Counted from the first letter of the stretch, positions 29,059 to 39,726 are shown. The stretch: 64,000 bases of DNA from Urechidicola croceus (GCA_905181865.1 CAJIZG010000002.1:1-64000); one strand, 5' to 3'. A program made the numbers and translations. The notes: generated by a model not told the origin, from the sequence alone.

Positions 29059-30336
29059 TTGTTAAGTAAAAAAAAAGTATACGTGAGAAAAATTAAATGC
29101 ACCCTATCGTTAATAGGAGTCACCATCGTGTTTTTAAACAGCACCCAAACTTTAGGTCAATCCAAAGAATGGGGTACAGAAGTTATTTATAGCGAATTGC
29201 AAGTACCAAAATTTGATTTGCCCGATCTTTTGGTTACGGTAGAAGGAAATAAAGTTACGAGTGAAGAGGAATGGATGAATGTTCGTAGGCCGCAAATTAT
29301 GGCATTGTTAGCAACAACCATATATGGACGCGTACCAACTCCAGAGGCACCTGTAAAAACAAGATTCGAAGAATTGGAAGTCGACGAAAACTTTTTTGAT
29401 GGACGTTGCACACGAAAGTTAGTCAAAGCGACCTTTAGCAATGAGCGAGGGAGTGTGGCAATGAACATGGCTATTTTTTTACCAAATAATAGTGAGAAAC
29501 CAGTACCTGTTTTATTGAGAATGGGTTTTTCCGATGTTACTGGAAAGAATATCGAAATGAAAAATATTCAGGAATATGGGCAATTAGGAAACGGAACACC
29601 GTTAGTTGATTTCTTGGATAAGGGATTTGGAGTGGTCTGTATTAAAGGAGGTGAAATTGTGAAAGATGAGGTTTCTTTTAAAAATTCAATTCACAAATTG
29701 TTTTATACAGGAACACAAAGTTTAACCAAAGCAGATGAGTGGGGCGTAATTGCCGGAATTTCATATCAGTTTTCTAGAACAATGGATTATATAGAAACCG
29801 ATGCCGCTATAGATAATGATCGTGTTGCCATTGTAGGTTTTTCAAAATTAGGAAAGTCAACGCTATGGGCAGGCGCCCAAGATACGCGTTTCGCCATAGT
29901 GTTATCACAAAATTCAGGGGCAGCAGGCGCTGCACTTTGGCGACGAAAGTTTGGAGAGAATTTAGAATACATCACTCGTTTTCCAAGATGGTTATGTGGA
30001 AACGCCAATAAATATGTTGGAAAGGAAAACGATTTACCGATAGATCAGCATATGCTTTTGGCATGTATTGCACCACGACCTTTATATGTAGTAAGCGGCA
30101 TTAACGATTTATGGGCAGACAATATGGGCGAGTATTTATCGGCCTATCATGCGACTCCTGTATATAATTTATTTGGGTTAGAAGGTCAATCTACTGCTGA
30201 AAGACCTAGAATAAATGAACCCGCAGCCAACAGGGCGCTGAGTTATCATGTTCGTTCTGGAGCGCACGGATATCAGCAATTTGATTGGGATCAATACATC
30301 AAGTTTATGGACTTTCATTTTAACAAAAATAAATAA
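29059..30336 (+). CDS. CE15-like (glucuronoyl esterase/acetyl xylan esterase-like) protein
   Basis: NVRRPQIMALLATTIYGRVP; VAIVGFSKLGKSTLWAGAQDTRFAIVLSQNSGAAGAALWRRKFGE; HVRSGAHGYQQFDWDQYIKFMDFHF; start uncertain. Confidence 0.82.
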   Translation: MLSKKKVYVRKIKCTLSLIGVTIVFLNSTQTLGQSKEWGTEVIYSELQVPKFDLPDLLVTVEGNKVTSEEEWMNVRRPQIMALLATTIYGRVPTPEAPVKTRFEELEVDENFFDGRCTRKLVKATFSNERGSVAMNMAIFLPNNSEKPVPVLLRMGFSDVTGKNIEMKNIQEYGQLGNGTPLVDFLDKGFGVVCIKGGEIVKDEVSFKNSIHKLFYTGTQSLTKADEWGVIAGISYQFSRTMDYIETDAAIDNDRVAIVGFSKLGKSTLWAGAQDTRFAIVLSQNSGAAGAALWRRKFGENLEYITRFPRWLCGNANKYVGKENDLPIDQHMLLACIAPRPLYVVSGINDLWADNMGEYLSAYHATPVYNLFGLEGQSTAERPRINEPAANRALSYHVRSGAHGYQQFDWDQYIKFMDFHFNKNK

Positions 30337-30341
30337 GCGAT

Positions 30342-31670
30342 ATGAAAAATTTTATTCTTGTAGTACTCGTATTATTTTTTCAGCAATTTTCGATGTATTC
30401 GCAAAGTGATGCAGCAAAATATCTGGATGCTATTTATCAAGAAAAGGATGTTCCAGAATATGTGTTGCCCGAACTATTGACTTCTTTTAACGGACAAAAA
30501 ATTGATTCAAAAGAAGTTTGGGAGAATGTACGAAGACCAGAATTGATGAAATTCTTTGGAGAGAACATCTATGGTAAGGTACCTATTCCATCAGATCCTA
30601 TAGTTACCAAATCTGAAGTGATTTCTGAAGATAAAAGTTTTATGGAAGGGCTCTGTACTCGACGTGAAATTCAAATTACACTTTCAAATAAGTTTGGAAA
30701 AGTATCTATGCCATTACTATTATTTATTCCCAATAATAAGGAGGGATCTTATCCAGCAATTTATTGGATCAACGGAAAAGATATTTCTAATAATCGCTTT
30801 GATTTGGAAAATCCGCAGCGATATGGAGAAACCAGAAATGGAGCCCCATTAAAACAATTAATGCTGCGCGGTATTGCTCTGATAAGTGCAGACTATGAAA
30901 CTTTTGGCGATCGCGGAAAGAGTACTCATAAAGTATTGGATGGTAATGTGTTGGATTTGTATTTTAAGCCAGGGCAAAAAAACACCAAGAAAAATGAATG
31001 GGGCCTGATGGCGGTTTGGGCGCATGCGGCAGTGACTGGGATGGATTATATCGTAACCGATACAGATATCAATCCAGATCAAGTGGCAATTATGGGAACT
31101 TCTATTGGAGGTAAAATTGCGCTTTGGGCTGCAGCTTTAGATCAAAGAATTGGAATGATATTGTCAGCTACTTCTGGTCATGGAGGAGATGCTTTATGGA
31201 AACGAGAAGTAGGTGAAACCTTGGACAATATGCTCGAGTGGTTACCGAGATGGGCCGTTAGAAACGCATTTAAATATAAAAACAAGATTGATAAATTACC
31301 GGTAGATCAGCATATGTTATTGGCGTGTTTAGCGCCAAGACCCTTGTATGTTAGTACCGCTATTCACGATTTATGGGCAGATCAAAAAGGGCAATGGTTA
31401 GGAACCTATCATGCGGCACCTGCGTATAAACTTTATGGGAAAAAAGTGGATTTTGTTTCTGTAGAGCAACCTCAAATAAATAAACCTATTGTTAAAAGCC
31501 ATATCGGATTTCATGTGAGATCAGGGTTTCATGGATTAACACAATATGATTGGGAGCGTTATATGAAATTTATAGAATATCATTTTATCAAAATTCCTAT
31601 GCGAAGCGTGCATGATATTTATTATCCGAACGGGAAATTAGTAGATCATTATCCGAATAAGAGCAGGTAA
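30342..31670 (+). CDS. CE15-like esterase, tandem paralog
   Basis: Same architecture as the upstream gene: NVRRPELMKFFGENIYGKVP; MGTSIGGKIALWAAALDQRIGMILSATSGHGGDALWKREVGE; HVRSGFHGLTQYDWERYMKFIEYHF. Confidence 0.82.
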   Translation: MKNFILVVLVLFFQQFSMYSQSDAAKYLDAIYQEKDVPEYVLPELLTSFNGQKIDSKEVWENVRRPELMKFFGENIYGKVPIPSDPIVTKSEVISEDKSFMEGLCTRREIQITLSNKFGKVSMPLLLFIPNNKEGSYPAIYWINGKDISNNRFDLENPQRYGETRNGAPLKQLMLRGIALISADYETFGDRGKSTHKVLDGNVLDLYFKPGQKNTKKNEWGLMAVWAHAAVTGMDYIVTDTDINPDQVAIMGTSIGGKIALWAAALDQRIGMILSATSGHGGDALWKREVGETLDNMLEWLPRWAVRNAFKYKNKIDKLPVDQHMLLACLAPRPLYVSTAIHDLWADQKGQWLGTYHAAPAYKLYGKKVDFVSVEQPQINKPIVKSHIGFHVRSGFHGLTQYDWERYMKFIEYHFIKIPMRSVHDIYYPNGKLVDHYPNKSR

Positions 31671-31738
31671 TCGAAAGTACCTTTATCAAAAATTAGATCC
31701 TATAATGAAATTTCATTGAAGGCAGTAAAATTAGAAAT

Positions 31739-32458
31739 ATGAAAAGAAGAATTTTAATTTTTGCAGTATGTATTGCATGGAGTATTCAGAATGCCCAAGG
31801 GCAAATTGCTGATGTGGGTTATTATTTGGATAGTTTGAAAGTAGAACTTCAAAAAGAGTGGCCAAAAAACAGAACGATCAATATCGTATTTCATGGACAT
31901 AGTGTTCCGGCAGGATATTTCAGAACTCCAGTGGTAAATACCTTTGCAGCGTATCCGAATCTGGTGATGCAAAAAATTAAAGCGATATATCCGTTGGCTG
32001 TAGTCAATACAATTGTTACCAGTATTGGAGGAGAAAATTCGGTTCGAGGTGCAGCTAGATTCGATGATGAAGTATTAACCCATAATCCGGACGTACTTTT
32101 TATAGACTATGCTTTGAATGATCGAGGCGTTGGTTTGGAAAAGTCTTATGCTGCTTGGGATGAAATGATTAAAAAAGCGAAAAATAAAAATATAGAAGTA
32201 CTATTATTAAGTCCGTCACCAGATCAAAGAGAGGAATATGAAAATCCTGATAATCAACTAAAGCAACATACCAATCAAATCATACAATTGGCGAAAGAAA
32301 ATGAAGTCGGATTTGTAGATAGCTATAAAGCCTTTGAATTTTTGTATTCAGCGCGCGCGCAATTGGTCAAGTACATGTCTCAGGTAAATCATCCGAATGA
32401 AAAAGGACATGAATTAATCGCTTCAGAAATTATAAAATGGTTTGTAGATGTTGAATAA
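31739..32458 (+). CDS. SGNH/GDSL hydrolase
   Basis: INIVFHGHSVPAGYFRTP; VNTIVTSIGGENSVRGAARF; IDYALNDRGVGLE; NHPNEKGHELIASEI. Confidence 0.88.
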   Translation: MKRRILIFAVCIAWSIQNAQGQIADVGYYLDSLKVELQKEWPKNRTINIVFHGHSVPAGYFRTPVVNTFAAYPNLVMQKIKAIYPLAVVNTIVTSIGGENSVRGAARFDDEVLTHNPDVLFIDYALNDRGVGLEKSYAAWDEMIKKAKNKNIEVLLLSPSPDQREEYENPDNQLKQHTNQIIQLAKENEVGFVDSYKAFEFLYSARAQLVKYMSQVNHPNEKGHELIASEIIKWFVDVE

Positions 32459-32747
32459 TAACATGGTTCCAAAGTTTATAGACTTAAATAATCATAAAAA
32501 ACGTATTCTAAAATTTGTATTGTTGTGGGTTCGTAAATCTGCTTCGCTCGAGCGCGTTAGTGAATTGCCGAGGCGTACTTGCCAGAAATGAAGATAAAAA
32601 TATATTGCTAGTTAGGTTAACTCTTTTTCAAAATAAGAAGGAAAAAAATTAATTCCCCTTCAAGGTAAAAATAAACATCGTTAAGTTTTCTAAATACAAT
32701 TACCTACAAAAAAGTATACGATTGAAAGTTTAATTAATTCTAGTAAA

Positions 32748-33425
32748 TCAGAAATTAACCAGGGCAATAATGTTTAGTTGATCCCTATTTCCATTCTCAA
32801 AAAACTGATTCATATATCCGGCTTCTAGCCTAATATTTTTATTAAAATGATATCCGATTCCGCCATAAAGTCTGTTTCTGTCAAATACTACTGATTTGGT
32901 GTTTAAAAATATTTCATTATACGCTGAAAGATAATAGTTGTTTTTTTCTTTATTACTTAATGGAATATTCAAACCAAAAAAATACCGAATGCGCATTTTA
33001 AAATCACTTTCGACAAAACGTTGCTCAAATCTATATCGGTGATTTAACTGTACCTGGCCTATTTTTTGCTTTGATGTGAATTGTTGAAAAATTCTATGTT
33101 CACTTATAGAATTTTTTTCATCTGTATTACCAATATAATTATCAGATAGAATATAACCATACCCAAGCAATATATTCTTTTTACGATCATTAAAGGTACA
33201 CCCTAATCCTGTGCGCAATAGCAATTGTTCAAGGTCTCCGATTATATCATAATTTCGGTATTGAATTTCGTGATGTAAATTCCATTTTTGATTTAATTTT
33301 TTATTTCCAATATATATTAACCAATTTCCAAAATCACTGTCTTGACTGAGAACTAAATTAGGCAACATTAACCCTGCGATTAATGCTGCCATACCTAGTC
33401 TTTTTTTTAATTTAATTTTCTTCAT
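32748..33425 (-). CDS. DUF2490-like outer-membrane beta-barrel protein
   Basis: DFGNWLIYIGNKKLNQKWNLHHEIQYRNYDIIGDLEQLLLRTGLGC; HRFEQRF-like repeats; terminal F. Confidence 0.8.
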   Translation of the reverse strand: MKKIKLKKRLGMAALIAGLMLPNLVLSQDSDFGNWLIYIGNKKLNQKWNLHHEIQYRNYDIIGDLEQLLLRTGLGCTFNDRKKNILLGYGYILSDNYIGNTDEKNSISEHRIFQQFTSKQKIGQVQLNHRYRFEQRFVESDFKMRIRYFFGLNIPLSNKEKNNYYLSAYNEIFLNTKSVVFDRNRLYGGIGYHFNKNIRLEAGYMNQFFENGNRDQLNIIALVNF

Positions 33426-34047
33426 AAAATGCAACTACTCCAGTTTGGATATCATACATTCCTCCAATAATTTTGATCTCTCCTTTATGTTGCATTTCTG
33501 CTAAAACTTCGCTATCCGCTAAAATTTTATCAATAGTGAGTTGTACATTCTTTGCGGCAACGGCGTTTACAAACTCTATATTCGAGGAATTTCTCAAACT
33601 AGCATCTGTTGGCAAGGTTATGGCTCTGACAGCTGGCTTTATTTTATCCAGCATCCCAGTGAGTTTTCCTAATTTAGCATCATCGCAGGCCCCTTTTATT
33701 GCTCCACATGCGGTGTGTCCTAAAACTATAATAAGTTTAGTTCCTGCCAGTTTACATGCAAATTCCATGCTTCCTAAAATATCATCATTTACAAAGTTTC
33801 CAGCGATACGAGCGCTAAAAACATCTCCTAACCCTTGATCGAAAACTAATTCCGCTGATACTCGAGAATCGATACAGCTTAAAATTGTTGCAAAAGGAAA
33901 TTGTCCTTCACTAGTATCATTTACTTGTTCGAGTAAATTTCTATTAGCTTTTAAATTATTTTGAAATCTTAAATTACCTTCTTTTAAGTATTGCAATGAC
34001 TTTTGTGGTGTCATTGTTGTTTGAGTTTCTTTTGTGTGTGCTTTCAT
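33412..34047 (-). CDS. Beta-class carbonic anhydrase
   Basis: SCIDSRVSAELVFDQGLGDVFSARIAGNFVNDDILGSMEFACKLAGTKLIIVLGHTACGAIKGACD. Confidence 0.95.
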   Translation of the reverse strand: MKAHTKETQTTMTPQKSLQYLKEGNLRFQNNLKANRNLLEQVNDTSEGQFPFATILSCIDSRVSAELVFDQGLGDVFSARIAGNFVNDDILGSMEFACKLAGTKLIIVLGHTACGAIKGACDDAKLGKLTGMLDKIKPAVRAITLPTDASLRNSSNIEFVNAVAAKNVQLTIDKILADSEVLAEMQHKGEIKIIGGMYDIQTGVVAFYEEN

Positions 34048-34058
34048 AATATGTTGTT

Positions 34059-34841
34059 TTATGTTGTTAAAATAAGAGAACAATCAAGATTATTAATCAT
34101 ATCATTAATACTAATTTTTGTTGAATCGGAGATGCTCCTTTCTCTATTAACACAAAGTAAATTGATATTTGTCTTTGATAAATAATTAGAGATGTTTTCT
34201 ATGACATTATCTCCTTTTTCAAAGGCATATTCAATTGTTTTTTTACTTAAAGTCTGTTCTTTCTTTGATGTTGTTAAACGGTCTACAACTTTAAACGACT
34301 TTAGCGGTTGTTGCGTAGAATCAATAATTTTTTTTATAAACTTATCATCTGTAATTGTATTGTTAAACAAGCCCAAAGATAATTCTTGAGATGGGTCTAA
34401 TGCTTTTTTCTGATCCGTAATTACAACAGTTCCTTTATACTTTTTTAGAATAAATTGTGTAATATTATCACCCATAAAGCTTATTGACTTAGACTTTCTT
34501 TTTCCTAAAACAATAATGTCGGGTTTGTTTTTATCAATGTATTTTTCTATTTCATTTTTTACGTTTCCAATAGTAAATGTGTGATTTATACTTACATTAT
34601 AAGTATCAGAAATAGGATTTATTAAATCTTTAATTTTTTTATCTGTTGAGCGATAATCCTTATTAATAGTTCTCATCGCAGCTAGTTGGTTGTCTTTTTC
34701 AACTACCTCTGTTGGCTTTTTTACATATAAAAAGTTAATATCTGCATTCACTATTTTAGATATACTTACGCAACTTTTTAAAGTATTACTTGTAGATTTA
34801 TTTAAATCGAACAAAACTAATATTTTATTTTTTTCCCCCAT
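34059..34841 (-). CDS. Universal stress protein (UspA)-like, tandem-domain
   Basis: KILVLFDLNKSTSNTLKSCVSISKIVNADINFLYVKKP; DIIVLGKRKSKSISFMGDNITQFILKKYKGTVVIT. Confidence 0.75.
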   Translation of the reverse strand: MGEKNKILVLFDLNKSTSNTLKSCVSISKIVNADINFLYVKKPTEVVEKDNQLAAMRTINKDYRSTDKKIKDLINPISDTYNVSINHTFTIGNVKNEIEKYIDKNKPDIIVLGKRKSKSISFMGDNITQFILKKYKGTVVITDQKKALDPSQELSLGLFNNTITDDKFIKKIIDSTQQPLKSFKVVDRLTTSKKEQTLSKKTIEYAFEKGDNVIENISNYLSKTNINLLCVNRERSISDSTKISINDMINNLDCSLILTT

Positions 34842-34851
34842 AATTTAAACT

Positions 34852-36432
34852 TTAGGCTACTTTTTTTCTTAATTTAAAAAACTCAATAAAACTGTCTGGA
34901 TTTTCTATAATTCCTCGTTCAGAAATTAGTTTAATATCAATATTTCTTTCTTTTGCTTTAAATGCAAAATCATCTAATATTTCTATAATATCATTATCTA
35001 AATACCTGGTTTTTCTAACATCTATTTCTAAAAAAGTATCTATTGGCAAACTATCCAACTCTTTTAAAATTGCACCTTTGTTAAAGAAAGTTACCTCTTC
35101 TGCAAACGTCATTTTTATTTTATGTTTACCGTTACTTTTATCTTCAATATGCAGGAAGTGTGAGTTTTGGTAACTTTTAATTAGTATCACCACAATACCT
35201 ACTAACAACCCGAGACCGATACCATATAGTAAATCGATAAATATAATTCCTAAAACCGTTACTGTAAATGGTATAAATTGTTTCCATCCTAAATCATACA
35301 TTTGCTTGAATAATGCAGGTTTTGCTAGTTTGTACCCTACAATTAACAGAATAGCGGCTAGTACTGATAAAGGAATTTTATTTAATAATGTAGGAATGAG
35401 AATCACTGAAATGAGTAAAAAGAAACCGTGAATAATCGCTGACATTTTGCTTCTTCCACCTGATTGGATATTTGCTGAACTCCTAACAATTACTTGTGTT
35501 ATGGGCAAACCACCAATCAATCCAGAAAGAATATTACCTATTCCTTGAGCAAGTAACTCTCTGTTTGTGGGTGTTACATTCTTGTTTGGGTCTATTTTAT
35601 CTGTAGCTTCAACACATAGTAGGGTTTCTAAACTAGCAACCAAAGCAATTGTGAATGCAACAATCCAAACATCTGGGTTTGTTATAATACTGAAATTCGG
35701 AAAACTAAATTGTCCTAAAAAGGAATTAAAATTATCTGGAACGGGAACACTTACTAAATGCGAAGCGCTTATACCGTATGTAGGATTCAACTCCGTTAGA
35801 AAAAAGTAAACAATACCAGCAACAACGGCTACTAATGGACCTTGCACTAATTGAAAAAACCTTCCTTTTTTTGACAGTATATTACTCCAAAGTAATAAAA
35901 TTCCTAAGCCTATTACTCCAATAATCGTAGGTCCTAAGCTAATATTATGTACGGTTTTAAGGATTTGAGAAAATGTATTCTCTCCGTCTGCTTGAAAGAA
36001 TGAAAAGTCACCCTCAGGATCGGCATCATAACCAAAAAAGTGTGGAATTTGTTTTAGAATAATGATAAGCCCTATTCCTGTTAACATTCCTTTTATTACA
36101 GATGATGGAAAATAATATCCAATAATTCCAGCTTTTAATAAGCCGAAAATCAATTGGATAATTCCTCCTAAAACCACAGCAACCAAGAAGTTCTCATAAC
36201 CTCCTAAAGTTCCAATTGCCGTTAATACAATTGCTGCTAAACCAGCAGCTGGACCACTTACTCCAATTTTAGATCCACTCAAAGAACCTACAATAATACC
36301 ACCAATTATTCCTGCAATTAAACCCGAAAAAAGAGGAGCACCACTTGCCAATGCAATACCTAAGCATAATGGCAAGGCAACAAAAAATACGACTATACTC
36401 GCGGGTAAGTCACTTTTAATACTTTTAAACAT
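34852..36432 (-). CDS. SulP-family inorganic anion transporter with STAS domain
   Basis: LPASIVVFFVALPLCLGIALASGAPLFSGLIAGIIGGIIVGSLSGSKIGVSGPAAGL; NILSGLIGGLPITQVIVRSSANIQSGGRSKMSAIIHG; C-terminal STAS. Confidence 0.95.
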   Translation of the reverse strand: MFKSIKSDLPASIVVFFVALPLCLGIALASGAPLFSGLIAGIIGGIIVGSLSGSKIGVSGPAAGLAAIVLTAIGTLGGYENFLVAVVLGGIIQLIFGLLKAGIIGYYFPSSVIKGMLTGIGLIIILKQIPHFFGYDADPEGDFSFFQADGENTFSQILKTVHNISLGPTIIGVIGLGILLLWSNILSKKGRFFQLVQGPLVAVVAGIVYFFLTELNPTYGISASHLVSVPVPDNFNSFLGQFSFPNFSIITNPDVWIVAFTIALVASLETLLCVEATDKIDPNKNVTPTNRELLAQGIGNILSGLIGGLPITQVIVRSSANIQSGGRSKMSAIIHGFFLLISVILIPTLLNKIPLSVLAAILLIVGYKLAKPALFKQMYDLGWKQFIPFTVTVLGIIFIDLLYGIGLGLLVGIVVILIKSYQNSHFLHIEDKSNGKHKIKMTFAEEVTFFNKGAILKELDSLPIDTFLEIDVRKTRYLDNDIIEILDDFAFKAKERNIDIKLISERGIIENPDSFIEFFKLRKKVA

Positions 36433-36514
36433 AATATGATAATTTTACTTTTAGATACTTAAAACTAAAAGTTGTTGAAATTGATATATACCTTAGATAA
36501 AGGTAAAAACTAAA

Positions 36515-36808
36515 CTATACTAGTGATAATTCAGGAGGCGGAGAGATAATATTTAATTCGGGTTTTGCGTACTTTTTATAGAAGTATGATAAATTATTTT
36601 CTATAGTTATAAAAATAAAATAGGAGTGTTTAAATTTTACTTTTGAAAGATAAATTTCAATTTCTAACTGTTTTTCATGGTCTTTTTCTATATCAGTAAA
36701 AAGTATAGAGGTGTCAAAAGAATCATCAACTATTTCAAGGATAGTAGGTGCCACTAGAAACAGTAAAAAGATTACTGAAAAGCATATAGAAATTATCTTT
36801 TTTGACAT
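36515..36808 (-). CDS. Hypothetical small membrane/secreted protein
   Basis: ORF with N-terminal hydrophobic segment, same strand as SulP. Confidence 0.5.
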   Translation of the reverse strand: MSKKIISICFSVIFLLFLVAPTILEIVDDSFDTSILFTDIEKDHEKQLEIEIYLSKVKFKHSYFIFITIENNLSYFYKKYAKPELNIISPPPELSLV

Positions 36809-36840
36809 TTTACATTAGATTTTAACACCACAAAGGTAAT

Positions 36841-36864
36841 AATACTATTTTAAATAATAGTATT
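36841..36864. promoter_or_regulatory. Perfect 9+9 inverted repeat, candidate TetR operator
   Basis: AATACTATT-TTAAAT-AATAGTATT between divergent 36515..36808 (-) and TetR 36955 (+). Confidence 0.55.
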
Positions 36865-36954
36865 ACTATCACATAAAATTATTAAACTTTTATATCTTTG
36901 AAAAAACGTCAATTTTTTTTATCGATCATTTACGACATTTAATCATCATAGAAT

Positions 36955-37629
36955 ATGAGTATAGAAATAAAAATATCTCCGAATGAAGGATTATATCTTA
37001 AAGAACCTCAAGATTCAAAACTTGGTATAAATATTATAAAATATAGTATTTTAATGATTGATGAATACGGTTTTGAGTCCTTCACATTCAAGAAACTAGC
37101 AAAAGAAATAAACTCAACTGAAGCATCTATCTATAGGTATTTTGAAAACAAACATTTATTACTACTATTCTTGGTTAATTGGTATTGGGAATGGGTGAGC
37201 TACCTTATCGAAATCAATACAAGGAATATAAATGATCCTAGAAATAAACTTCGAATAATTATACATTCATTTGTTTCTGCTTCGAAAGATAACCCAGGTA
37301 TTGTGTATGTAAACGAAAGTAAACTGCACAACATTGTCATTTCTGAAGGAATGAAGGCTTACCATACAAAAGAGGTGGATAAAGAAAACTCTAAAGGTTT
37401 TTTTAAAAGTTATAAAGACTTGGCGCGATCTGTATCTGATGTTATAAGTGAGATAAACCCTAACTTTAAATATCCCTTTACTTTAGCTACTAATTTGTTT
37501 GAAATGTCTAATAACCAAATTTTCTTTGCGAAGCATCTACCAAGATTAACGGATATATCTGGAGATACAGGTGAAGTAAATGAAGTGGAAGAGATGTTAA
37601 ATTATTTTGTTGAAAAATTACTTGAGTGA
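36955..37629 (+). CDS. TetR-family transcriptional regulator
   Basis: DEYGFESFTFKKLAKEINSTEASIYRYFENKHLLLLFLVNWYW. Confidence 0.88.
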   Translation: MSIEIKISPNEGLYLKEPQDSKLGINIIKYSILMIDEYGFESFTFKKLAKEINSTEASIYRYFENKHLLLLFLVNWYWEWVSYLIEINTRNINDPRNKLRIIIHSFVSASKDNPGIVYVNESKLHNIVISEGMKAYHTKEVDKENSKGFFKSYKDLARSVSDVISEINPNFKYPFTLATNLFEMSNNQIFFAKHLPRLTDISGDTGEVNEVEEMLNYFVEKLLE

Positions 37630-37978
37630 GGTTTATAATATTTTCTTTATAGTTAAGGTTAGAAGATATTTCCCCCTATATTTATAAGACGTTTTTGAGA
37701 ACGTAAGAAAAGTGTCAAAAACAATAATTCCGAGTAAACAAAGCGGTTGTTCCGATATAACAAGTTAAAACCTATTGAAATCAAAATGACAGAGAAAATT
37801 GACTAAATTGTGGGTTCATGAGAAACAAAAGCGGGTTTGTATTTCGATTGCGTAATCCAGTTTCTAATCTTATTATCTTTACTTGCATTTACAATTGAAA
37901 CAATTCCGAATTTAGAAGAGAAAACAATAAGTATTCTAAAACAACCTTGAATCAGCTTCTCTTTCTTCTATCTTCTCA

Positions 37979-38167
37979 AGTCTTTGGTGGTCTATTGTAA
38001 CTTTAACAACCATTGGTTATGGTGATGTTATTCCAATTACAATCGGGGGAAGAATTTTTACCTTTTTAATTCTAATGATAGGTCTTAGAATTATTGCAAT
38101 TCCTTCTGGAATGATTTCATCTGCATTGGCGGAAGCCAGAAACATAGAAAAAAAGAACAAAAATTAG
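37979..38167 (+). pseudogene. C-terminal remnant of a potassium channel
   Basis: SLWWSIVTLTTIGYGDVIPITIGGRIFTFLILMIGLRIIAIPSGMISSALAEARNIEKKNKN*; upstream frame broken. Confidence 0.8.
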
Positions 38168-38395
38168 AATAATAACATGAATTCATAAAATAAGCATACT
38201 AAAAAAATGTATCCTTATCACAATAGAATACAGCAACGAATAAAAAACAAGGAATTAGTTAATTATAAAGATATTTCTCCATGTTTATTACTTTATTTTT
38301 CTACCGAACCTGTATAACGTCAGCAAAAAGTGAACTAATTATCACTTTAATATAAGAGATAGGTTTTATTATTTTTACAAACCTTTAAATCTTAA

Positions 38396-38746
38396 ATGAT
38401 GAAAAACAAGAAAAGTGCCAGTGCTTTAATTAGCGACTTAAAACGTAAGACAAGAAAAGCTTACAATTCAGAAGACAAAATCAGGATTATTATTGAAGGA
38501 ATGCGTGGTGAAACGACCATTGCAGAATTGTGTCGAAAAGAAAGCATCCATCAAGCTAATTACTACAAATGGTCCAAAGATTTCATGGAAGCAGGAAAGC
38601 GCAGGCTAAATGGAGATACGATGCGAGAAGCTAACACATCGGAGGTTCACGAACTCAAAGGTGAGAATGGTACTTTAAAAGAGTTGGTTGCAGAGCTTTC
38701 TCTAGAAGTTCGGTTTCTGAAAAAAAACTTACGTGGAGACGAGTAA
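38396..38746 (+). CDS. IS3-family transposase OrfA
   Basis: Identical to 11423..11773 product. Confidence 0.93.
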   Translation: MMKNKKSASALISDLKRKTRKAYNSEDKIRIIIEGMRGETTIAELCRKESIHQANYYKWSKDFMEAGKRRLNGDTMREANTSEVHELKGENGTLKELVAELSLEVRFLKKNLRGDE

Positions 38747-38760
38747 AAAGAGAGAAGTAT

Positions 38761-39726
38761 ATGCACTATAGTCAATCAGAAAAGTACGAAATGATACAAC
38801 TTGTTGAGCAGTCTGATCTTGGAATAAACCGAACACTCAAAGAGCTTAAAATCAATAAGACAACCTTTTATAATTGGTATAATTTATATACCCAAAAAGG
38901 CTTTGAAGGTCTAGCTCGTAAGAAATCAGAGAGAGTTGGGACGTGGAATAAGATAAATATCGTCGATAGAGACAAAGTAGTTGAAATTGCGTTAGAAAAG
39001 CCTGAGTTATCTTCTAGGGAGGTTGCTTGGCATATTACGGATAATTACAACTATTATATCAGCGAGTCAAGTGTCTATCGGATTTTAAAGGAAAATGGAT
39101 TCATATCATCGCCTTCATTTAGAATAATGAGTGCTTCGGATAGTTTTCACGATAAAACAACTGCCGTGAATCAAATGTGGCAAACTGATTTTACTTATTT
39201 CAAAATATTTGGTTGGGGTTGGTATTATTTATCAACTATTTTGGATGATTACAGTCGTTACATTGTTACATGGAAGCTTTGTTCAACAATGAGAGCAGAA
39301 GATGTCACCAATACAATCGATGCAGCTATTGCATTTTCTGGAGTTAATGAAAAATCAATGCCTAGGTTGTTGTCAGATAATGGGTCTTGTTACATCTCAC
39401 ACGAGTTAGCAGACTATATCGGAGAGAAAAATATGAAACATATCAGAGGAAGACCATTACATCCTCAAACTCAGGGCAAAATTGAACGTTATCATAGATC
39501 AATGAAAAACATTGTAAAACTTGATAATTACTTTAGCCCTGGACAATTAGAAGAAAAAATGAAAGAATTTGTTCAGTATTACAATTATGAACGCTATCAT
39601 GAATCTTTGAAAAATGTAACTCCAGCAGAAGTATATTTTGGAACAGCCGAAAGAAAATTAAGAAAACGCAAAATGACAAAAAATAGCACTTTGAAAGCTA
39701 GAAAAAAACAGTATCAAAATTTTTAA
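38761..39726 (+). CDS. IS3-family transposase OrfB
   Basis: Identical to 11788..12753 product. Confidence 0.96.
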   Translation: MHYSQSEKYEMIQLVEQSDLGINRTLKELKINKTTFYNWYNLYTQKGFEGLARKKSERVGTWNKINIVDRDKVVEIALEKPELSSREVAWHITDNYNYYISESSVYRILKENGFISSPSFRIMSASDSFHDKTTAVNQMWQTDFTYFKIFGWGWYYLSTILDDYSRYIVTWKLCSTMRAEDVTNTIDAAIAFSGVNEKSMPRLLSDNGSCYISHELADYIGEKNMKHIRGRPLHPQTQGKIERYHRSMKNIVKLDNYFSPGQLEEKMKEFVQYYNYERYHESLKNVTPAEVYFGTAERKLRKRKMTKNSTLKARKKQYQNF

